From contig CM066300.1 of assembly GCA_033807695.1 (NCBI GenBank), positions 1,550,001 to 1,614,000 on the forward strand: DNA of 64,000 nucleotides. The letters are read 5' to 3'. The position numbers and the translations under genes were made by a program. A model generated the notes under the pieces. It was not told the DNA's origin, did no database searches, and worked only from the letters and a program-made list of their open reading frames with translations. The stretch comes from Daedaleopsis sinensis. Its lineage: Eukaryota > Basidiomycota > Agaricomycetes > Polyporales > Polyporaceae. The first letter of the stretch is position 1. Each line of letters opens with the position of its first letter. Of this stretch, positions 41,568 through 53,000 are shown piece after piece.

Positions 41568-42698
41568 TCACAACCGCGTGACGGACCACACCAGCAGCCA
41601 GAACCGACTCTCTTCCGACTTGGCCAGGTCGCGTCTCTCGATTTCCACGAGGTGAGTGGCGACCTTGACGGTCCCCTTCTCGAACACCGTCCCGTCCCAC
41701 AGCTCAGTCCAGCTCTCCGGCGAGTGGCAGAACATGTCGATCCCGTGCGAGTTCGTCCGCGCCGCCTCCACGCGCAGACCCTTCACCGGGCGCCCGCCGT
41801 GCGAGCCGATGAGCATCGATCCGGGCTCGGGGGACAGGAGGCCGGCGAGCGCGCGCGCGAGCTCGAGCTGCCGCTCCTCGCTGAAGAGGTGGAAGAACGA
41901 CGACGCGTGGATGACGGAGACGTGCCCGCGCAGGGGGTTGAGCGAGGTGAGCGTGGACAGCTGCGGGGCCGGGGTCTCCGGAGGCGCGTAGAAGGGCGGG
42001 ACGGCCTCCAAGTGGGCGGGATCGAAGGCGTCGCCGGGGAGGAACGGCACAGGGAATGTCTCCGGGGTGGACTTGAAGAGCTTGTGACCGAGGTCCCAGA
42101 ATTCTGTAGATCAAGCATGAGCTGTCTGTTTGGCCATGGGGCCCATGACCGCGGCACGCACCTGGGTGGAGGTCAGAGCATATCGCACCCTCAAGCGGGA
42201 AGCCATCGGCGATTGCCTTTCTGGCATCATTGCCGACTCGTTTTCAAGAGAAGTGAGATGTTGCGGTAACTGTTGCTGAGATATTGTACTCACAGCAACA
42301 TCCGATGTCGAGGAATATTGCCCCCTTGCGTTCTCTACCAAGGGCGAGCAGTTGCTGGTATGCTGGCAAGCGCGATAGCTTCAATCTGATAATATTTTCT
42401 CGAATTAGTGAACGATCCGGATGATCATTAGGAGGTGATCTGACAATACGAAAGAAAATCGGCGGATACAAGGGTAGGGATGGATCTAGGTAACTTGGAT
42501 TAGCCCGATGTCGCATCGTACATTGGTGCGACATACCGCGTATGCCTCTGCTTGGACTGCTAATATATGCTTTTTGAGTTCGTCCGGATCTTGAATGCCA
42601 GTCTGACTCTTCATGAACTCCAGAGCACCAGCTTCGATGTTGTACAGGCTCTCGTCCAGGGCGCGAAGGTTGACTGAATTCGGCGCAGCGTCCACCAT
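41568..42698 (-). CDS. SAM-dependent methyltransferase (AusD-like fungal family)
   Basis: Five exons (42698-42537, 42485-42445, 42385-42294, 42236-42162, 42103-41568) encode 301 residues. A helical N-terminus (DESLYNIEAGALEFMKSQTG) leads to HPYPCIRRFSFVLLKLSRLP, the typical pre-motif of this family. Motif I is GAIFLDIGCCFGNDARK (about residues 88-104), with the glycine-rich SAM turn split by an intron; the acidic residue for the ribose is in AICSDLHPEFWDLGH. HVSVIHASSFFHLFSEERQ and LLSPEPGSMLIGSHGG fit motifs II-III. Relatives act on small molecules, often in secondary metabolism, but no biosynthetic cluster surrounds this gene, so the substrate is unknown. The 41-nt exon 2 was placed by frame and family pattern. 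Confidence 0.82.
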
Positions 42699-43542
42699 GA
42701 TCGAGGACAATCGTATACTCACGAAGTAGACACTAAAAGAGATGGGAGAGAGTCTGAAGTCAGCTCTACCATGAGGCTGAAAACAAGGGGTTTTGTATAT
42801 GTTATCTGCGGGCGCTCAGCGCTCAAGGACGGAGGGTGAGTGATTGCAGCGGCCGATCGTTTCGGACTGTCGGGTCCGAAGGTGAAGACCCGATTTGGCC
42901 ATAAGTATATGATACGCGACGGATAGGTACTTAAGTACTACTAGTCTCCGTTGCCGACTATGCTGAATAGATGACAGTCAATCTTTATAACGGATAGGAT
43001 CCTGGTCCTGGAGGGCCTGGAGGTTTGAGGGATGTACTACCGTAGACTACCGTGCTCGTCCGCTAACGATAGTAACCGTTGGTTCATTGGTCAGAACCCG
43101 GCATATTTGGGGGTGAAAGGACGACGCGGACTCTACCGTTTAGATTCGGTCACAGTGTGCTATCTCGCAGCGGTTCAGTACTGGCAGAAGACGAGTCTGG
43201 TTGAGTCAGAGGTACTGTAGTGGTGGAGAAGGAAGTACTCAGGAGCATGGGCTGAGGGCTCGGACTACGCCGCTCGGTTACTAGGTTTAACTTGAGGGAT
43301 ATGAGCGCTTGTAAGTTGCGGAGAGTGCCGTGTATCACGTAACCCCAGCTAGGCATGAAACCGTCAGCGTCAGGTACAACTTACACACCCCTCCTCCTCC
43401 TCCTCAAGTTGCCAGTCTTGACAGGTCGACTACACATAACATTCAACACGTCGTGTGAGCTAGCAGCTATCTAGGAGGATGCATATAGCTAACGAATCTG
43501 TGATTCTGTGGTGCATCATACTACCGATACTAGGTGCCACGC
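42699..43542. other. Divergent intergenic region
   Basis: Upstream regions of the methyltransferase (-) and the second F-box gene (+). About 840 bp with no exon or TE signature. TATA-like ATACAAAA runs are present on the minus strand near 42790, not firmly placed. Confidence 0.35.
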
Positions 43543-45360
43543 ATGGACGAGTCAGCCTGCCAGCAACAGCGACCCCTTTCGCTAATTCCGAACAATGGTC
43601 CACTATACGGACTGCCAAATCCTCTTTTCTTCTCTTCTGATCAAATGCTACCCACAAAGACTGCTCAAGATAACATAGATTCCAGAGTGGCCGCTCTACG
43701 ACTCGAAATACTTGCTCTCCAGGCCTTGCGAAACTCCACTCTTCCTATCCACAGATTGCCGAACGAGCTCTTGGTGGAGGTATTCCTCATGGCATGCTCC
43801 GACTATGAAGCTGATCTACCGCGCAAAAACTCGGAGTATCACCCTCGTCGTATCGGCTGTCAAGGGTGGTTCTCTTTGACGCGCGTATGTAGACACTGGT
43901 GGGCGGTAGCGTGCTCTACTCCCATGCTGTGGCGCTCAATCGACGTATACCACAACGTAGACTGGTTGTCACTCTGTCTCTCACGCGCCGGCGATTCCAT
44001 GATCCAGGTATCCTTACACCAAGAAGACACCGCGCTCGCCGCAGTCGCCATCCTCCTCACCGTCGCCCATCGCCTCAGCACAATAATGCTACCCTGCATT
44101 ACCCAATCTCAATTTCAACCAATCTTCCTTTTCCTGGAAAACAAAATGCCCCAACTCGAGGAACTTGGTGTGGCCCGATTCTATCGTGGTGGCGATGAAG
44201 CTCCCTCGGAGGATGGACGATTTGATCTATCGCCTACCCAATTTCCGTCACTGAAGATCTTACATCTCACCGGGGTTACGATTCCCTGGTCCTCCGATGC
44301 GGTGTCAAGGCTCACGTCCCTGGCTCTGGACAAGTGCCCTAGGGATGCAGATACTCCTCGTATCCCCCTTGCCGTGTTCCTTGACGTGCTCGAGAGTTGC
44401 TCACAGCTCGTCGTACTCACCCTCCACGAGTCTCTGAGCCAAATGCTCGAGCGGGATACCCCATCCCAGACCCATCGCGTGATTCTCCTTCCCAAACTGC
44501 GCAGCATCTCACTCGCCGACCACCCCAGGTTGGACCTCGCACCGTTCTTGAGCTGTCTCGACCTCCCGATCGATGTCGACATCACCATTAACCCCACGTT
44601 CCCGATCGATATCGACCTCACCATTAACCCCACGTTCCCCAACGGCGACACCACTCCCGTCAGTTTTCGAACCACTCTGCCAAACAACCGCCACAACATC
44701 CCAATCCTTACCTCAGCAGACCGAGTCCGCCTAATAAATCATGCTCAACGAGAGATGACAGTCCACGCTTCGCCCGCGCGGCCGAGCCCCGGAGGAATCA
44801 CTATCGACCTCGCACGATCGCCGTATCGCATTCCAAGCCTCAGGACATGGACGAACTACTGCGGAAAAGCCCTGAGGGACATCGTAGACCTCTTCTCTTC
44901 ATCGCCGTTGACATCTCTTGAGTTGTCGGGAGCGTACCTTTACACAGAAAAACGCGAGTGGGACCTGCTGTTCACTCGGTTCCCAACCCTCGAGAGACTC
45001 ACGGTCGCCCTGTCCGACGGTCCAGCAGACGCCGTGCGCACCATCTTCTCCGCGTTACTCGTTACGGTTCTGCCTGGCGTGGGCGGATCTGAGGATACAG
45101 TCGTCTGCCCGGGGCTCCAGGAGCTCTCCATCACAGCTGACTATGGGTTCTGCACGGAGGAGACGATGGTGGAGATCGGAGCAACGCTGCGTTTGCGCGC
45201 AAAGCGCGGCGCTACGGCACTGACGAAGCTGCACCTCCAGCTCCCACATGCGAGCAAGCCGCTGTTTGAGGCGAGGGAGGCTGATGCTAAGGCGCTCTTT
45301 GCGGAGGTGATGCCTAGGGGGGAGGCTCGCTTTATTTTTGTCTGCCTGACGGACTCATGA
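43543..45360 (+). CDS. F-box domain protein
   Basis: A single exon encodes 605 residues from the ATG at 43543. A short N-terminal helix (RVAALRLEILALQALRN) precedes the F-box IHRLPNELLVEVFLMACSD, with LTRVCRHWWAVACSTPMLWRSI as the second half. Leu-rich strands follow (FPSLKILHLTGVTI, LVVLTLHESLSQM, LPKLRSISLADHPR, FPTLERLTVALSD, CPGLQELSIT), again an LRR-like substrate region. It resembles the F-box gene at 17.5-19.3 kb in organisation but the sequence is clearly different, so they are old family members and not a recent duplication. It contains an in-frame 36-nt tandem duplication. SCF substrate unknown. Confidence 0.82.
   Translation: MDESACQQQRPLSLIPNNGPLYGLPNPLFFSSDQMLPTKTAQDNIDSRVAALRLEILALQALRNSTLPIHRLPNELLVEVFLMACSDYEADLPRKNSEYHPRRIGCQGWFSLTRVCRHWWAVACSTPMLWRSIDVYHNVDWLSLCLSRAGDSMIQVSLHQEDTALAAVAILLTVAHRLSTIMLPCITQSQFQPIFLFLENKMPQLEELGVARFYRGGDEAPSEDGRFDLSPTQFPSLKILHLTGVTIPWSSDAVSRLTSLALDKCPRDADTPRIPLAVFLDVLESCSQLVVLTLHESLSQMLERDTPSQTHRVILLPKLRSISLADHPRLDLAPFLSCLDLPIDVDITINPTFPIDIDLTINPTFPNGDTTPVSFRTTLPNNRHNIPILTSADRVRLINHAQREMTVHASPARPSPGGITIDLARSPYRIPSLRTWTNYCGKALRDIVDLFSSSPLTSLELSGAYLYTEKREWDLLFTRFPTLERLTVALSDGPADAVRTIFSALLVTVLPGVGGSEDTVVCPGLQELSITADYGFCTEETMVEIGATLRLRAKRGATALTKLHLQLPHASKPLFEAREADAKALFAEVMPRGEARFIFVCLTDS
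44566..44637 (+). repeat. 36-nt tandem duplication inside the F-box gene
   Basis: Two adjacent copies encode PIDVDITINPTF and PIDIDLTINPTF. They differ at two sites, both in coding frame, so the duplication added 12 residues without breaking the gene. Confidence 0.85.
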
Positions 45361-46828
45361 CATACTTCTGTATGATGTATACGAATGGTCGCTGTATACG
45401 GTTCCCGGATATCTTGTACTTCTACGGTACGTACTCGCGGCTGCTAGACCCTCCCCGTGTACACCAAGTACTGATGGCATGCTGCTCTCAACTGCTTCCC
45501 TCGATACCTGACCAGATGATCAGCGCTCGGCACGCATAGATCTCTCTTGAACCCACAACCTCAGTTCAGTACGCATACGCGCCATGCTGATATGACCAGT
45601 TTGGATCCGACATCCCCACTGCGCCTTGGATCTCCTTCGCCGCTCGATGACATTATTTATGATCATTGTCGGGATCCGACGGCGCGTCACTGAATAGGCA
45701 GTATCCTATGCCGAACTGCCCAGGCTATACCTCGCTCAACCGCCTCGACGCACGATGGTGATGCATCACCGCCCGCCAGTAGGCTCTCGCACGAGTGTTT
45801 CGTTTGGGTGTGGGTGCATGGGCAAACAGGTTCGCATGTCGCTCCGTAGTGACTGAGCGCCGCACAGCTCATACTCCTTTTTTTCATGCAGCTATTTTCT
45901 GGGGGCTCATCACGGATGGTTACGACTAGACAGATCCAGTGGTAAATCCACTTCAAGGCGCATACAGACGGACGCTGAGGTCTTAGATCACGCCAGCCAT
46001 ACAGAGGGATCGATAACCTGTGTCGGAACATCATTCTCGAGATACGCCGGTCACAAACCGGGGTCTGGCAGCCAGAATTAGATTCTGTTTGCCAATGTAT
46101 TGCCGCTAAAGTGCGTTCTCCCTGCTGGAAAAAGTGCGTAAGCATCCGAGTCGTTGTTATCCCTCTGACTGTATCCACAGCTGACAACCCGCAAAAAGAT
46201 GATGCAGCAGTTGAGATGAGCAAAAATAGTGAGCACACCCTCGGATCCATGCGTTGAAGTTGCTCATCGTACCAGGCGTCCACATCTTCTGATGAGCGCA
46301 CTGGCAGGAACGATGCGGCAAGAATAGCTTCTCGAAACTCAAAACCAGAATAGCGCCTCTCTCCCTCCGATGCCACTGGTTGCCTAGTAGCAACAGTGTG
46401 CGCGTCCCTATACGGCCATGATACGTTTGGTGTTGCAGATTCCATCCTTCGGTGCTCAGGTACGTGCACATGACGCATCGTCCACAAGTGCCGGCGTGGT
46501 TCCCATCGAAGGCATAGGAAGCGGCGCGCTCGGCTTGTGTATAGCCATTGTTCGTCGTTCCGGGAATACTCGCAGCCACACAAACGACGTCCATGCTTTG
46601 GCCTTGCCGACACATAAGAATGCACGCTCGAGGGACTCCATTCCTCATCCCTCCCTCCTCTCCCCCTCTCCCCTTCTCCCGCTCTCCTTTCTTCCTCTTT
46701 CCTCGAGCGATCTGGGATCGTCTCCTAAGTCTGTCGACTAGGTTCAACTCAGCGACCCGGTGTCCACCTCCACTCCCTCAAGCCTCGACGTAGATCGCCG
46801 CAATTAACCCACACACGACTCGACGACA
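45361..46828. other. Intergenic region with an uncertain open frame
   Basis: 1.47 kb between the F-box gene and the secreted CBM19-like gene. The only notable item is the minus-strand frame at 45687-46478. A CT-rich tract (46645-46700) probably belongs to the promoter of the secreted gene. Confidence 0.4.
45687..46478 (-). CDS. Doubtful hypothetical ORF
   Basis: The frame is open for 312 codons, but the first ATG is at 46476-46478, giving 263 residues. Composition is Cys-, Arg-, Thr- and His-rich with one hydrophobic stretch (VCSLFLLISTAASSFCGLSA, about 80-100). No domain, signal peptide or splice pattern supports it. It might be a fast-evolving orphan or a chance ORF. Confidence 0.22.
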   Translation of the reverse strand: MRHVHVPEHRRMESATPNVSWPYRDAHTVATRQPVASEGERRYSGFEFREAILAASFLPVRSSEDVDAWYDEQLQRMDPRVCSLFLLISTAASSFCGLSAVDTVRGITTTRMLTHFFQQGERTLAAIHWQTESNSGCQTPVCDRRISRMMFRHRLSIPLYGWRDLRPQRPSVCALKWIYHWICLVVTIRDEPPENSCMKKRSMSCAALSHYGATCEPVCPCTHTQTKHSCESLLAGGDASPSCVEAVERGIAWAVRHRILPIQ

Positions 46829-48342
46829 ATGAAGTACTCGGCATTTGTTGCGCTGTCCCTCGCCCTCGCCGCCTCCGCGCGTCCCAAGTACATCGGCCGT
46901 GCAGACTTCGCGCTGCAGAACGGCAAGGACGCGATTGCACTCAAGTGAGTCCTCTTTCGCACCTCTGTGTGGCGGCGTCTTTGTTCCTAAAATAACCACT
47001 GACGCTCGGCATCCCTTGTTCCTCCCTATCCAGCGACAAGTTCAAGAGCCTGAACGAGAACAGCGCGTGCCAGACCGGCGACGACGCCTGCATCAACGAC
47101 AAGTTCGCCCAGTGTGTCAACGGCAAGTTCGTTCTCACACAGTGCGCTGGCGGCCTCATGTGAGTGCAAGACTCCTTCATTCATCGCTGGAACCATGCGG
47201 CCGTGCGGGGTCTGACAGACGATGCTGATACTATCTGTCTACCATTGTGATATGACAGTTGTGCGGCCCTTCCTCTCGTCAACTCGCCTGGAACGAGCAT
47301 CACCTGCACGACCGCCGCCGACCGCGATGCTCGTATCGCCGCCACTGGTGCATCTGCCGGGGGTGCCGCATCTGCCAAGTCGGGAGGTGCGACCGCAAAG
47401 TCTGCAAGTGCAACCGCCAAGTCCAGTGGTGCCACTGCGAAGTCTGCTAGCGCGACTGCCAAATCCGCCGGTGCGACGGCCAAGTCTTCTAGTGCAACCG
47501 CGACGGCCAGTAGCGCTGCTGTACGTGCACACCGTATATTCACACCGGGTCTTCCCTCCTCATCCCGTCTTGCATAGGCTTCCAGCACCGCTGTGAAGAC
47601 TGGTGACAACGCCTCGAACGGCACCGCTGCTGGCGGCGACGCACAAACGTCGTTGACCCTCCTCGACTCTGTCATCGCTAAAGGGTTCGCGAACGACGGT
47701 CAGGACCAGCCTACAGCTGGACAGGTCGCATCCGCCACCTCGACGAACAACTTCATCAACTTCTGCGCCACGGTGCCGAACAAGCAGATTACCAACGGTA
47801 CCCAGATCAAGGAGGGCTCCTGCAACCCCGCACCGATGGGTGTCATCGCGTCGACCGCGAACATGCCGTCCTGCAAGTTCGTCGTGCCCAAGAACGGCGA
47901 CACGATCAAGGCGAACCAGAACTTCACGATCCAGATGGCGATCAAGAACCTGAACACGGGCTTCTTCACCAACCCGAACGAGAACTACTTCGCCGCGCCG
48001 CAGACGGTCGACGACCAGGGCAACATCAACGGTCACTCGCACGTCGTCATCGAGGCGATCCCCTCGCTCGACACGACGACCCCCACGGACCCCACCAAGT
48101 TCGCGTTCTTCAAGGGCCTGAACGACAAGGCGCAGGGCGGTATCCTCACCGCGGCGGTTACCGACGGTCTTCCCAAGGGTTTCTACCGCTTGTCGTCCAT
48201 CAACAGTGCGGCGAACCACCAGCCTGCGCTCGTCGCTGTCGCGCAGCACGGTTCGCTCGATGACATGGTCTAGTAAGTGTTCCTTGCGTACGCGCGGAGT
48301 ACTTTGAGACCTAACCACCCACCCAGCTTCACTGTCGCATAA
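46829..48342 (+). CDS. Secreted protein with CBM19-like chitin-binding domain
   Basis: Five exons (46829-46944, 47034-47159, 47259-47520, 47578-48272, 48327-48342) encode 404 residues. The signal peptide is MKYSAFVALSLALAASA. Residues about 45-105 form a small Cys-rich domain (NSACQTGDDACINDKFAQCV, NGKFVLTQCAGGLICAALPL, then TSITCTTAADRDARIAA) resembling fungal CBM19-like modules. An Ala/Lys/Ser/Thr linker of about 75 residues follows (ATAKSASATAKSSGATAKS...). The C-terminal domain of about 230 residues (SLTLLDSVIAKGFANDGQ, TSTNNFINFCATVPNKQITN, GFYRLSSINSAANHQPALVA, QHGSLDDMVYFTVA) is widely conserved in basidiomycetes with no known function as far as I recall; a ribosomal S17 label seen in some annotations is not supported here. 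Likely cell-wall associated. Confidence 0.87.
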
Positions 48343-48618
48343 GCTCGTTACGACCCCGAAACGTGTAGGATGAGGTTATTTTATCTGGCTTATTTATGGG
48401 GTGTAGACCACTCGGAAAATACTGCTCCGTGTATTGCGTGTAGTGATCCCGCTGTTGTACAATCATAGTCGACATTCTTTCTTCCCGCCCCGTGCCCGAC
48501 GACTGTCCGAGCGCGATGTGCGATTGCGGCGTGACGTCCGAGAGCGGTGCGCCGAGTCATAAGTCGCTCGAACAATTCGCTAGCAGAGATAGACGCCAGC
48601 ACTTCCCAAAGCACCGCG

Positions 48619-49837
48619 ATGTCGCCGCCAGAACGCTCACGGTCGTTCACCATCCGCGTCCCCGCCACCTCTGCCAACATCGGCCCCGGCTTCGACGTCG
48701 TCGGCCTCTCGCTCACGCTCTACCTCACCCTCACCCTCACCCTCGCCCCGCCCGCCGCCGCGTCCAGCGACCCGCCCCGCATAACCTACTCGGGCGAGGG
48801 CGCGGACGAAGTCCCCCTCGATGCGTACAAGAACCTCACGACGCGCGTCGCGCTCTACGTCCTCCGCTGCCACGGGCACTCCAAGTTTCCCCCAGGGCTG
48901 ACCCTCCACTGCGCGAACGAGATCCCGTTCGGGCGCGGGCTGGGCTCGTCTGGGGCCGCGGTCGTCGCGGGCGTGCTGCTCGGGAACGAGCTCGGGCAGC
49001 TGCGCATGCCGCCGCAGCGCATGCTCGACTTCGCGCTCATGGTCGAGCGGCACCCGGACAACGTCACCGCCGCGCTCTTCGGGGGCTTCGTGGGCTCGTA
49101 CCTGCGCGAGCTCGACGCGGCGGCCACCGAGGCCGCGAGCGTGCCGCTCAGCGAGGTCCTGCCCGAGTACCCCCCGGACGCCGGCGAGGCGTGGGGCATG
49201 GACCCGCCGCAGCCCCCACAGGGCATCGGGCACTACATCCGCTTCGGGTGGTCGCCGAGCATCAAGGCCCTCGCGATCATCCCGCGCTTCGAGCTCAGCA
49301 CGGCGAAGGCGCGGAGCGTGCTGCCGCTGGAGTACTCGCGGAAGGATCTGGTACGTCCGTTCGTCTGTTGGATCGTGCCGTTACCTGAGCGATGCGTCTG
49401 CGCCCTCCCACTCCCACTCCCCCCTTCCTGCAGGTGTTCAATCTGCAACGGTTGGCCGTGCTGACCGCCGCGCTCGCGCAAACGCCGCCCGACCCAGAAC
49501 TCATCTACGAGGCGATGAAGGACCGCGTCCATCAGCCGTACCGTAAGACCCTGGTACGTGTATGCGCACCCCAGGGACAGAGGGCTTGTGAAACGATCAC
49601 TCTTCCGCCCAGATTCCCGGCCTGCCCGAGGTCACGAACAACATCACCCCATCCACCCATCCTGGCCTGCTCGGCATCTGTCTCTCCGGCGCAGGACCGA
49701 CAATCCTCGCCCTGGCTACGGATGGGTACGAGGCTATTGCCGAGGACGCGCGCACCATCTTCAAGTCGCACGGTATCGAGGTTGACTGGAAAATCTTGGA
49801 ACTCAGCGGGGGCAGCGTCGTGGAACGAAATGACTAG
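48619..49837 (+). CDS. THR1: Homoserine kinase
   Basis: Three exons (48619-49350, 49434-49553, 49613-49837) encode 358 residues. GHMP kinase motifs are all visible: FTIRVPATSANIGPGFDVVG at the N-terminus (substrate-binding motif 1), IPFGRGLGSSGAAVVAGVLL (the P-GLG-SSA ATP-binding loop, here GLGSSGAA), and ICLSGAGPTILALATDG (motif 3). HPDNVTAALFGGFVGSY and SVLPLEYSRKDLVFNLQRLA are typical of homoserine kinases. The enzyme phosphorylates L-homoserine in threonine synthesis. The start is the ATG at 48619, placing motif 1 about 12 residues in. Length agrees with yeast Thr1. Convergent with dhc2 over 235 bp. Confidence 0.95.
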
Positions 49838-50072
49838 GTGTGTAGACCACTCTGTATACTTAGCAATTAGACAAGGCAATGGTCACACGCGTGACGCGAG
49901 GAAGGGTCCTCGGTCCTGGAGGCATGAAAATCGTGACGTATCATTAAGCCATTAGGAAAGCAAGAACAGGAAAGGTATGCTGAGAGTATGCTAGTCATGA
50001 TGGGTATGCGCGTATCTACATATGCTCCGAAAGGTCTACCATCTATCCAACCTCGTCAACCAGAGAAGCAGC

Positions 50073-53000
50073 TCAACCGCCAGCAGTCAAGCAGACTGCG
50101 CGAGTCGCGACGAGAGCGCCCGCGGCGCTGTCGAAGGGCAAGTCGACGGTGAAGAGGACGTCGCTACGGTCGCCGTTGAGATAGACCGGCAGGTTCACCC
50201 TGTTCGGCGCCGACTCTTCTATCTGGACCCAGCGCAGTTGGGACGGGTTGAGACGCACGGTCTCACCGTCGTTCAACACAAGCTTGTCGGTTGCCCACGC
50301 TGCGCCTTCGAGCGCGAGACCTGATAATCAGGTCAGAACAAGGAATTCACATCGTTGGACAGAACGTGCGCACCATCCACGATGAAACCGCTGGGGTCGT
50401 TGACCTTCTCGATGTCGAGTTCCAATCTGAGCGTCTCCAGACTCCATCTCTTGCGGTGCGCGACGGCTTGCCGGGATGCGGTGATGTACGCTTCTGGGAA
50501 GAACAGGCCGCCGAGCCAGACTTCGACGTTGCCGAGGTTGTCGAGAGTAGCGATCTGGTCCAGCTGCGCGAGACGACGGGCGAAGTTGGAGATCCACTCC
50601 GATACACCCATGGTCTTGTGCACCTTGTAGCGCCGCCAGTGATCGGGGATCGTGCCTGTAGCATTTCATTAGATGAATCCAGTGATGTTGAGAGTGTAGG
50701 ACGCACCCTTGGTAAGTGAGCTCATGAGAGTACGCAGGTGGTTGGTTTGCTTGAGACCGCCTTCACAGACCTTGACGACATCGGAGAGATCCTTGCGGAC
50801 CTGGGACAACAACTTGCTTCCGATGCTGCCCTCGCGGAAGAAGAGACGGTACAGAGGATCTTGGTGCTCTGCGCTCTGCTTTTGCAAGGTGTGGAAGTTC
50901 TATGCAATACATGTCAGTTTAGTGGTCATTCTTTCCTCAGATGAGATGCTTACGGCAGGGAGCGACTGGAGCCATTCTCGGCAACGTTCATGAAGTTGTT
51001 GCATCCAGGCAGGCTGCTGCGAGGCCTGTCCTTGAGAAGGTCCGGCGGTAGGGGTCGCCTCATCATCGTCATCAGCCAGCGTACGCATCTTGCGCAACTT
51101 GCTAAGCAACTCGTGGCCTATTATAATCTATTAGTTTGCGATGCAATTGGGAGCGCTAGTTGCAACGCACCCTGCGCAATAGCAATGACCCGCTCTGCAG
51201 TAGGAGGTAGACTGAGCCATGATGGAGGCTCACGATCCGGCAATTGTTGCACCCAAGAGAGGAAGTGCTCGAGCTTCGTTCCATCGGGAACAGTGAGCAC
51301 CTGGGATCCAGTGACACTCGGAACCAGGTCGAAGTCGACGTTGTATGCCGAAGGCGTGAACAAGCCATCCACGAACGCGTCGAGAATCTTCTGATCGAAG
51401 TCACTGTCAACCCTACCACCGTACACGGACTGCTTGACGAGAGTGCGAATAGCATCCCACGGAATCACTGCCGGGTCGATGTTTGCACGGCCCTTGGCAA
51501 CACCGTTAAGCCAGGTGTCGATCGTGTTGAATGCCGCTGCGATATCAGAATCGTTGAAGTCGTACGTCTTACTCCATCCGAGAGGTACGTAGCGGAGACG
51601 CTCCTGCACGATGGCGTGGAACCAAGCGAGCAAGAAGTACAGGCGAACTTTCTCGGCGGGGCCTTGAGTGAGACGGTTTGATCCAATGTTGCGCAGTGAG
51701 TCCGAAAGGTTGGCCTTGATACCTGGAGGCGGCTCGTTCATGTGGATGCGTGATTGGCGAAGAATGTTCACAGGAATGCTCGGGTTCGCTTCCATGGTGA
51801 GGAACAGGCGGAAGTTCCGGTGCGGATTGAGAGTTTGCAACTTCTTCTCCAGCTCACCGAGCCACGCTGGCGCCAGATGAACGTTCTTGAGGAGCACCCA
51901 AGAACCCTGTCGAGCGGCCAAACCGACTGCTTGTTCCGCGAGCTTGAAACCTTCTTGCGAACCCATAGCCACCGAAGCACAACGTGACCCAGTGTTCTGA
52001 ACGAGGGTATCCACACGGAAACTAGCATCGTACCCATGAACTGACACAAGCGCGACGGGCGTGGATGGTTGAATCTCGTCCGTCACAATCTTGCCAAGCT
52101 CGTATTCGGCCTCGGCGGCGATGTCGGTCTGGAAGACTGTCCGCACAAACGCAGCTGTCGCTTGGAGCAGGCGATCCGGGCGCAGACACTTGATGATGAT
52201 CATCTTGCGAATGGCCTCGATAGCAGCTAGAGGTGGACAAGTAAGGGTAGAAGCATTGATGCATGTTAGATATACTCACGAGTGCTGGGATCCCAAGGTG
52301 AAGGAACTGCCTCCTCGGGACTGCTAGAGGCCAGGAATGGTATCCATTCATCTTCGTGTTCTGCTAGGTGAGTAATGACCGGCTTGAACATGGCTTGCTT
52401 CGCGAATGTGAGTACTCGCTCCGTTTGATCAGGAGTGAGGATGCTGGACCGGAAGCCCTCTGCGCTCGCAGCGATGGAACCGTCTCCGCTTTCCAAGAAG
52501 AACTCAAGTTCATCAGCTATCTCCTCTACGCCACGAAGCTTCACTTGCGCAAGCGACATAGCAAGCATGACGTGATCGCGGTGAAGCAGCGCACGGGAGG
52601 TTCTTCTGAAGACAACTAGGAAGAGGTCGTTCACCAAGATCTCCCTACGCTTGGCATAATCCGTGACGTTGCGAAGGTTGGGGTTGTGAAGGAGAATGTA
52701 GTCGAAGATGTCAAGGAAGAATCTGAGGGAGAACTGATAGAAGTGATTGACGAGGTTCAGCTGTTCGAGAATAAAGAACACGGCGCTGCAAGCTTGGGCA
52801 AGGGGCAGGTATTCGGCGGTGACTTCTTCCACTTCTTTCATGACGAGGTCGGTTTCCTCGACCTTGCGTGTGATCTCAGCGGCTTCTCGTTTCAAGGTCT
52901 CCAGGGTGTTGATGACCTTGTCGTCGTCCAGGATGTTTCCGGAAGACTCGTTCAGCGCCTGGAGCAGCAGCTTCTCCAACGTCCGTAGTCGAAGACGGAA

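Noticed and set aside
48637..49233. 198-codon minus-strand ORF opposite THR1
   Set aside because: Antisense of a GC-rich coding exon; THR1 carries complete GHMP motifs on the other strand.
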